Shown one piece after another: positions 59,173 through 64,000 of a stretch of DNA of 64,000 nt. Below the pieces are notes generated by a model that saw nothing but the letters and a program-made list of their open reading frames with translations, was not told where the DNA came from and made no database searches. Both the position numbers and the translations under genes were made by a program. This DNA comes from Gemmatimonadota bacterium (GTDB lineage: Bacteria; Gemmatimonadota; Gemmatimonadetes; Longimicrobiales; Gaopeijiaceae), in the NCBI GenBank assembly GCA_028873815.1, contig JAPPNN010000049.1, positions 17,519 to 81,518 of the forward strand. Direction: 5' to 3'. Each line of letters opens with the position of its first letter. Position 1 is the first letter of the stretch.

Positions 59173-60008
59173 CCCGGGCGCACCATGCTGCCCGTGGCCA
59201 CCGTGACGGCCTGACCCACGAGCTCGACGCGATCACCCCGGGCGCGCACGGTGAGCTCGCCGCCCCGTGCCGACCGTTGCCGGGCCGCCATTTCCGCCTT
59301 CCCCAGCACGGCCGACCAGTAGGGCGTGAGGGTGGTGTGGGCCACGCCCGTGACGGGGTCCTCGTCCACGCCGAGCCATGGCGCGAAGAACCGCGACACG
59401 AAGTCGACTTCGGCGCCGGCGCCCGGGGCGGTGACCGCGACACCCATGACGCCACCGGGCAGGCGCACCCTGCCGAGCGCGCCGAAATCAGGGCGGACGG
59501 CGAGGACCTCGGCCTCCGTGCCGAGTACGACCAGCGCGACCTTGCCTGACGTGGTGAAGGTGGCCGGGCGCCCATCCCCATCCCCGGCGCCGATACCCAG
59601 AGCCTCTGCCAGCCCGGCCGGCATGGGCACTTCGTGGGGAGGGTTCGCGGGGAAGTCCATGCGCAGCCGCCCGTCCTCCTCGGTCACCACCAGCGGACCC
59701 GACAGGGACTGGAAGCGCACCGGCTGCGGCAGGCCGGCTTCGCGCAGCAGCACGTGAGCGCTGGCCAGAGTGGCGTGGCCGCAGAGCGGAACTTCGGCGA
59801 CGGGAGTGAACCAGCGCAGCCGCCGATTGCCGCCGCCGTCCGGCGCGTACACGAACGCAGTTTCCGACAGGTTCATCTCGGCGGCGATCCGCGCCATGGC
59901 TGAATCGGGCAGATCGTCGATCTCGAGACACACCGCGGCGGGGTTGCCGCCAAACGGGGTGTCGGTGAAAGCATCCACGGTATAGTATGGAATCCCTCGA
60001 CCGGTCAT
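59169..60008 (-). CDS. PhzF-family isomerase/epimerase
   Basis: A 279-residue PhzF-fold protein. The first half opens YYTVDAFTDTPFGGNPAAVC and carries the catalytic Glu in MNLSETAFVY (about 46). The second half has VDEDPVTGVAH, the matching signature. Phenazine genes are absent, so this is one of the many PhzF homologues with an unassigned isomerase role. It diverges from the MATE-like gene; the 90-bp gap between them holds an 8-bp inverted repeat (CAGGGGCC 60013, GGCCCCTG 60076). Confidence 0.92.
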   Translation of the reverse strand: MTGRGIPYYTVDAFTDTPFGGNPAAVCLEIDDLPDSAMARIAAEMNLSETAFVYAPDGGGNRRLRWFTPVAEVPLCGHATLASAHVLLREAGLPQPVRFQSLSGPLVVTEEDGRLRMDFPANPPHEVPMPAGLAEALGIGAGDGDGRPATFTTSGKVALVVLGTEAEVLAVRPDFGALGRVRLPGGVMGVAVTAPGAGAEVDFVSRFFAPWLGVDEDPVTGVAHTTLTPYWSAVLGKAEMAARQRSARGGELTVRARGDRVELVGQAVTVATGSMVRPG

Positions 60009-60098
60009 TTTTCAGGGGCCCTTTTCCGGGGTGACAAGACACATGGTAAAGTCCACATTCTGCGCCGTTGCGGTAGGCCCCTGCCCGGCTGATCTCGG

Positions 60099-61445
60099 GT
60101 GAAGGAAGGCGAAACACTCGTCACCGCGGGCGGTTTCGCCCGCTTCTACACGCCCCTGGCGGCGACCAGCCTTCTGCTGACGGCGACCAATCCGATTCTG
60201 GCGGCGGCGTTGGCGCGTTCCGCCGACCCGGTTATCGCGCTTGCCGGATACAGCGTCGCCTTCGCGGTCTGCGGCGTCCTGTACGCTCCGCTGCTGGTCG
60301 TGCAGCAGGTTGCCGCCGCGCGCCTGCTGGCCGAAGCCTCCTTCTCGCCGGTCAAGCGCTTCGCCTACCTGACCGGCGGGCTCATGTCCCTGATCGGTGC
60401 GCTCATCGCGTACACGTCCGTCGGGGACGTGGTCTTCGCGGGCGCCGTGGGCGTGGGCCCCGAGGTGCTGGCCGAAGCCGTGCGGGCCATGCAGTTCCTG
60501 TGGCCGGTGCCGTTCCTGACCGCCGTCCGCGCGGCGCACCAGGGACGCCTGGTCGCGGGTCACCGCACGATGCCCATCGCGCTGGCCACCGGGAGCCGCA
60601 CCGGAATCCTGGCGGTCGTCGCCTTCGCCCTGCTAGCCACCGGCGGTGGCGCGTGGCTCGGTGCCGCGGCGTTCACCGGCGGCCTGATCGTGGAAACGCT
60701 CATCGTCCTGTGGTCACCCACGCCCGACATCCAGCTCGAGCGGCAGGACTGCGAGGCCGATCGCGAGAACGTCGCCGCCTTTTCGGCGCCGCTCATGTTG
60801 AACGTGCTGCTCTGGTGGGCGACTCCCCTGATCATCAATGCGGTGCTCGCGCGCACGGCCAACCCCGACCTGGCACTGGCCGCGTTCGGCGTGGTCGAAG
60901 CCTTCGCGTGGTTCATTGCGGCGCCGGTGGGTCAGCTGCAGCACGCCAGCATCGCGCTGGTCGAGTGTTCAGAGACCCACAGGCGCGTGCGGACGTGGGG
61001 TGCGGCGGTCGCTTTCGCGATGGTGGCGATCCTCCTGATCCTGGCGCTGCCCGCGATTCGCGAGCCGTTGCTGCGGTACGTGTTCGCGCTGGATTCGGAC
61101 CTGGTGGCGCTGGCCGGCGCCGCGCTGCCGATCGCCGCGGCGTATCCGTTCCTGTACGGGCTGCGCCAGTACTACCAGGGGCTGTTCGTGCGCTCCGGCC
61201 GAACCGGCGTCGTGGGGGCCGGCGCCGTTCTGCGCGTCGGCAGCATCGTCGCGGCCGCATTCTTCGTGGCGGACGCGGGGGTGACCGGGGCGGTGCTGGG
61301 CGTGGGGCTGGCGGTCTTCGGCCTGACGATCGAAGGACTGTTCCTGGAACGCTTCTCGCGCAAGGACGTCATGCCCGAGCTGCGTGCCAGGCGCGCCGCC
61401 GCGATCAATCTGGAGGCGTTCGAGGGCGTGACGGAGGGCGGGTAG
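60099..61445 (+). CDS. Polytopic membrane protein, MATE/flippase-like
   Basis: A 448-residue protein with about 12 membrane helices in two similar halves (first half begins GGFARFYTPLAATSLLLTA; second half SAPLMLNVLLWWATPLIINA). The paired starts and overall length resemble the MATE/MVF (multi-drug and lipid flippase) fold, but no diagnostic motif was confirmed. It starts at a GTG with a poor ribosome site. The substrate cannot be predicted. It converges on the VWA gene. Confidence 0.65.
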   Translation: MKEGETLVTAGGFARFYTPLAATSLLLTATNPILAAALARSADPVIALAGYSVAFAVCGVLYAPLLVVQQVAAARLLAEASFSPVKRFAYLTGGLMSLIGALIAYTSVGDVVFAGAVGVGPEVLAEAVRAMQFLWPVPFLTAVRAAHQGRLVAGHRTMPIALATGSRTGILAVVAFALLATGGGAWLGAAAFTGGLIVETLIVLWSPTPDIQLERQDCEADRENVAAFSAPLMLNVLLWWATPLIINAVLARTANPDLALAAFGVVEAFAWFIAAPVGQLQHASIALVECSETHRRVRTWGAAVAFAMVAILLILALPAIREPLLRYVFALDSDLVALAGAALPIAAAYPFLYGLRQYYQGLFVRSGRTGVVGAGAVLRVGSIVAAAFFVADAGVTGAVLGVGLAVFGLTIEGLFLERFSRKDVMPELRARRAAAINLEAFEGVTEGG

Positions 61446-61495
61446 GGAAGACCGAGGGCGGGTAGGGGACAAGTGCCGCCGTCGCCGTGCTGCTG

Positions 61496-61526
61496 TTAGT
61501 ACAGTTTGCGAGCTAAACTAAACTAA
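61496..61526. terminator. AT-rich inverted repeat between convergent genes
   Basis: TTAGTACAGTTT (61496-61507) and AAACTAAACTAA (61515-61526) pair over 10 of 12 positions around a 7-nt loop. It is unusually AT-rich for this genome. It lies between two convergent genes, where it may end transcription from both sides. Confidence 0.45.
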
Positions 61527-61552
61527 GAGCACGACAGCTATGGGGACCTCAG

Positions 61553-61591
61553 TGGTGGCTAGTCCATACGCCTGGTGGCTAGCCCTACGCC
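61553..61591. repeat. Tandem duplication spanning the VWA gene stop codon
   Basis: TGGTGGCTAGTCCATACGCC (61553-61572) is followed directly by a 19-bp variant, TGGTGGCTAGCCCTACGCC (61573-61591). The second unit contains the stop of the VWA gene (61585-61587, minus strand). Confidence 0.85.
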
Positions 61592-62886
61592 GCCCGCCGC
61601 TTTCGCAGAAAGTCCATCACGATGTGCTGGCCCAGCGTCATCGTGGACGTGAAATAGGCCTTGCCGCGCGCGATCTTCGCCACTTCCCGGACGAAGCGGA
61701 CCAGGTAGGGGTCGTCCGCCAGCATGAAGGTGTTGATCGGGATCCCCGAGCGCCGACAGGCGGCGACTTCGCGATACGTCGCGCGCAGAATTGTGCGGTC
61801 CAGTCCGCCCGAATTCTTGTAGACCCGGCCCCGCTTGAGGGTGATCGCGGTCGGCTTGCCGTCGGTGATCATGATGATCTGGCGCATGTCCTTCTTCTGC
61901 GTCGTCAGGATCCTGCGCGCCACCTCGAGTCCCTCGGCCGTGTTCGTGTGGAAGGGGCCGACCTGGGCCTTCGGCAACTCGCCCAGCGGGATCTCCTGCG
62001 CGCGGTCCCCAAAAGTCACTACCCGCAGCGAATCGCCCGGAAACTCGGTGCGGATCAGGTGCGACAGAGCCAGCGCCACCTTCTTCGCCGGCGAAAACCG
62101 GTCCTCTCCGTAGAGGATCATCGAGTGCGAGACGTCCAGCATGATGACCGTGGCGCACGACGACCGATAATCGGTCTGATGGACCATCAGGTCCTTGTAG
62201 TCCAGGGCCAGCGCCACCTCGCTCCCCGGCGGCGGCAGCCCCTCGCGGGCGATCGTCTTCTTCAGCGTCTCGGGGATGTCCAGGTTCAACGTGTCGCCGA
62301 ACTCGTAGGGCTTGCTCCCGGCGTCCGACTCGACGCCCGTGGCGTACTCGCGGGTCTCGTGGGATCCGATGCTCGACTTGCCCATCGAGCCCAGCAGGTT
62401 GCGCAGCGCCCGGTAGCCGAGGAAGTCGAGTCCGCGGCTGGTCAAGTTGAAGTTGACCGTGCGCGCGGCCTCACGGGCGTCGTCGACGTGGCCCGTGCCG
62501 GTGGCGTCTCCGGTGGCTCCCGCCGAACCGGTCGGCTCGCCCGTCAGCGTGATATAGCCCTCTTCGATCATCTTCTGAACGAGCTCGTCGAGCAGGTCCG
62601 CGATCTCCTGCTGAACGTCCGGGTTGCCGGGGCCCTCGCCGCGAAGTTCCTCGATCATCTCCGGCGTCAGCTGGCCGCTCTCGACCAGCGCCCGCAGCAG
62701 CGCCTGTTTCAGCGCGTCGAGCGAAGTCGTATCCTCCAGACCGGACCAGCCCCAGTAGGGGTGGAAGTGGGGGCCGCCGGCGAAGCCCCCGTCCAGGAGG
62801 AAGTCGGAGAGCATCTCCATGAGGCCCTCCAGGTTGAGCGCGTCCAGCCAGCTCTTGCGGTATTTGGTATAGGTCGTGAAGCGCAT
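61585..62886 (-). CDS. VWA-domain protein
   Basis: A 433-residue protein with a C-terminal von Willebrand factor A domain (about 225-430). The MIDAS metal site is present: DVSHSM (DxSxS), with the conserved Thr in HTNTAEGL and Asp in ITDGKPTAI. The first 200 residues are helical (LLDELVQKMIEEGY, DAREAARTVNFNL) and resemble the N-terminal part of cytoplasmic VWA proteins associated with MoxR-type ATPases, but no MoxR gene is adjacent. The ATG at 62886 overlaps the ATG of the divergent mutY (shared CATG), leaving no room for leaders. Confidence 0.88.
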   Translation of the reverse strand: MRFTTYTKYRKSWLDALNLEGLMEMLSDFLLDGGFAGGPHFHPYWGWSGLEDTTSLDALKQALLRALVESGQLTPEMIEELRGEGPGNPDVQQEIADLLDELVQKMIEEGYITLTGEPTGSAGATGDATGTGHVDDAREAARTVNFNLTSRGLDFLGYRALRNLLGSMGKSSIGSHETREYATGVESDAGSKPYEFGDTLNLDIPETLKKTIAREGLPPPGSEVALALDYKDLMVHQTDYRSSCATVIMLDVSHSMILYGEDRFSPAKKVALALSHLIRTEFPGDSLRVVTFGDRAQEIPLGELPKAQVGPFHTNTAEGLEVARRILTTQKKDMRQIIMITDGKPTAITLKRGRVYKNSGGLDRTILRATYREVAACRRSGIPINTFMLADDPYLVRFVREVAKIARGKAYFTSTMTLGQHIVMDFLRKRRAA

Positions 62887-64000
62887 GACGAAGAGTAGAC
62901 CACAGACAGCCGAGCCTGCAAACCGGATTGCTCCGGCCGCCTTCCGCCGCGGTCTGCTGGCTCACTTCGACCGGTATCGCCGCGACCTCCCGTGGCGGCG
63001 CGACCGGACGCCGTACAGCGTCGTGGTGTCCGAGTTCATGCTCCAGCAGACCCGCGTCGAGACCGTGATCCCCTACTATCGCCGCTGGCTGGCGCGTTTC
63101 CCGGACTGGCGGTCGCTCGCGGGCGCCACGGACGACGAAGTCCTGCTCGCCTGGAAGGGACTCGGGTACTACGGACGGGCGCGCAACCTGCATCGGACCG
63201 CGACCATGGTGTGCGAGCGGTTCGGAGGACGCCTGCCCCAGGACCCGCGCGAGCTCTGCAGCCTGCCGGGCGTCGGCGAATACACGGCCGGAGCGGTGGC
63301 GAGCATCGCGTTCGGTAAGGCGGTGCCGGCGGTCGACGGCAACGTGCGCCGCGTCCTGTCACGGCTGCTCGATGTGGGCGACCCGACGCTGGCCCGACTG
63401 CGCGACGAAGCCACGCACCTCATCGACCCGGACCGCCCTGGCGACTTCAACGAGGCGCTGATGGAACTGGGCGCGACCATATGCACGCCGCGGACTCCTC
63501 GCTGCGGTGTTTGTCCTGTGGCGGACCAGTGCGGCGCCCTCGCCGCGGGGACGGTGGCGGAGCGACCGTTACGGAGTGTGCGCAAGCGCGTGCCGAGGGT
63601 CGAGTACGCGGTCGCGGTGGTGGTGGCGGAAGCGCCGGACGCGGTGGGCGCGGCGGCGAGCGAGGCGGATGCTCCGGACGCGGCGGACGCACCGGACGCA
63701 CCAAGCCCGGCGCTGAGCCACGGCGGCGCCCCGCTCCGCACCCTGCTCGTCAAACGCCCGCCGACGGGACTGCTCGCCGGCATGTGGGAGTTCCCCACCC
63801 TCAGCACGCTCGCCGACCTGGGCCTCACAGGCACGCCCGGCCCGCCCCTCGATCCCGTCACGCACGCTTTCACCCACCTCCGCGCGACCTACAGGCCCGT
63901 CATCGTGAGGGTGGGGCCCGGTGCGGCGGGCGCGCTCGGCCCCGGCGCGGCCGCGCGGTCGCCCGCCACCCGGGCCGCCCCTCGCGGCGCGCCCGCTCCC
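62885..64000 (+). CDS. mutY: A/G-specific adenine glycosylase MutY, 3' end beyond the window (partial)
   Basis: An uninterrupted frame of 372 codons from ATG 62885 to the window end, with no stop. It is a helix-hairpin-helix glycosylase: catalytic Glu50 (SEFMLQQTRVETVIPYY), hairpin LPGVGEYTAGAVASIAFG (127-144) and Asp151 (VDGNVRRV). The iron-sulfur loop is C200-x6-C207-x2-C210-x5-C216. A low-complexity Ala/Asp/Pro linker (about 245-275) leads into the NUDIX-like 8-oxoG recognition domain (LLVKRPPTGLLAGMWEFP). MutY removes adenine mispaired with 8-oxoguanine. It is divergent from the VWA gene. Confidence 0.95.
   Translation, partial: MTKSRPQTAEPANRIAPAAFRRGLLAHFDRYRRDLPWRRDRTPYSVVVSEFMLQQTRVETVIPYYRRWLARFPDWRSLAGATDDEVLLAWKGLGYYGRARNLHRTATMVCERFGGRLPQDPRELCSLPGVGEYTAGAVASIAFGKAVPAVDGNVRRVLSRLLDVGDPTLARLRDEATHLIDPDRPGDFNEALMELGATICTPRTPRCGVCPVADQCGALAAGTVAERPLRSVRKRVPRVEYAVAVVVAEAPDAVGAAASEADAPDAADAPDAPSPALSHGGAPLRTLLVKRPPTGLLAGMWEFPTLSTLADLGLTGTPGPPLDPVTHAFTHLRATYRPVIVRVGPGAAGALGPGAAARSPATRAAPRGAPAP

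Noticed and set aside
60039..60054. CATGGTAAAGTCCA, similar to the half-site at 38790
   Set aside because: Only one half of the palindrome is present and the AATGTCAT core is missing, so it is not counted as a third copy of the operator.
1..64000. CRISPR arrays, tRNA, rRNA, tmRNA and RNase P RNA genes
   Set aside because: No regularly spaced repeats and no cloverleaf or conserved RNA core (for example the RNase P GAGGAAAGTCC motif) were found by eye; a covariance-model scan would be decisive.

Overview
This is a high-GC bacterial chromosome segment that contains the replication origin region. The organism is probably a member of the Gemmatimonadota. That is an inference from four things: the high GC content, the frequent signal peptides ending in Ala-Gln, the set of secreted peptidases and amidohydrolases (M14, S9, M20, M42), and the bactofilin/M23 pair beside parAB. 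No rRNA, tRNA or CRISPR array was found.

Layout. 1-5387 (minus strand): a tightly overlapping operon with a PrcB-like lipoprotein, a sensor kinase, a sigma-54-dependent response regulator and two exported proteins, the last cut by the window edge. 5413-8858: pyrE converges on dnaN; dnaA and dnaN flank a 333-bp oriC with several DnaA boxes and an AT-rich stretch. 9108-18146 (plus): the classical origin cluster rpmH-rnpA-yidD-yidC-mnmE-mnmG, two exact parS palindromes, parA-parB, an M23 peptidase and a bactofilin. 18183-23346: a Nif3-like protein, a large M14 carboxypeptidase, a zinc-ribbon membrane protein and a DUF819 permease. 23473-29465: lipA with the three pyruvate dehydrogenase genes (E1 alpha, E1 beta, E2) and an exported amidohydrolase.

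29556-33571 is a complete 4,016-bp IS1595/ISXO2-type cargo transposon. It has perfect 24-bp terminal inverted repeats, an 8-bp target duplication, one transposase and up to six other genes, none with a function I recognise. It landed in the promoter/operator of lpd (E3 of pyruvate dehydrogenase), inside a GTAAA...TTTAC palindrome. A related palindrome/promoter recurs at 38794-38833 in front of an SDR gene.

33799-64000 is ordinary chromosome: lpd, S9 and M20 peptidases, an SDR, ispH (long type), fxsA, an M42 peptidase, a GAF-type methionine sulfoxide reductase-like protein, a metallo-beta-lactamase-fold protein, glcDEF, a second M20 peptidase, an enolase-superfamily racemase/OSBS, an orphan GspE/PilB ATPase with extra zinc ribbons, a Yip1-like protein, a TAXI-TRAP transporter with receptor and a class V aminotransferase, a DUF192 lipoprotein, a Trm112-like protein, a PhzF isomerase, a MATE-like membrane protein, a VWA protein and a window-truncated mutY. 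Genes are very compact: many neighbours overlap by ATGA, two divergent pairs share CATG at their starts and two convergent pairs share CTAG at their stops.
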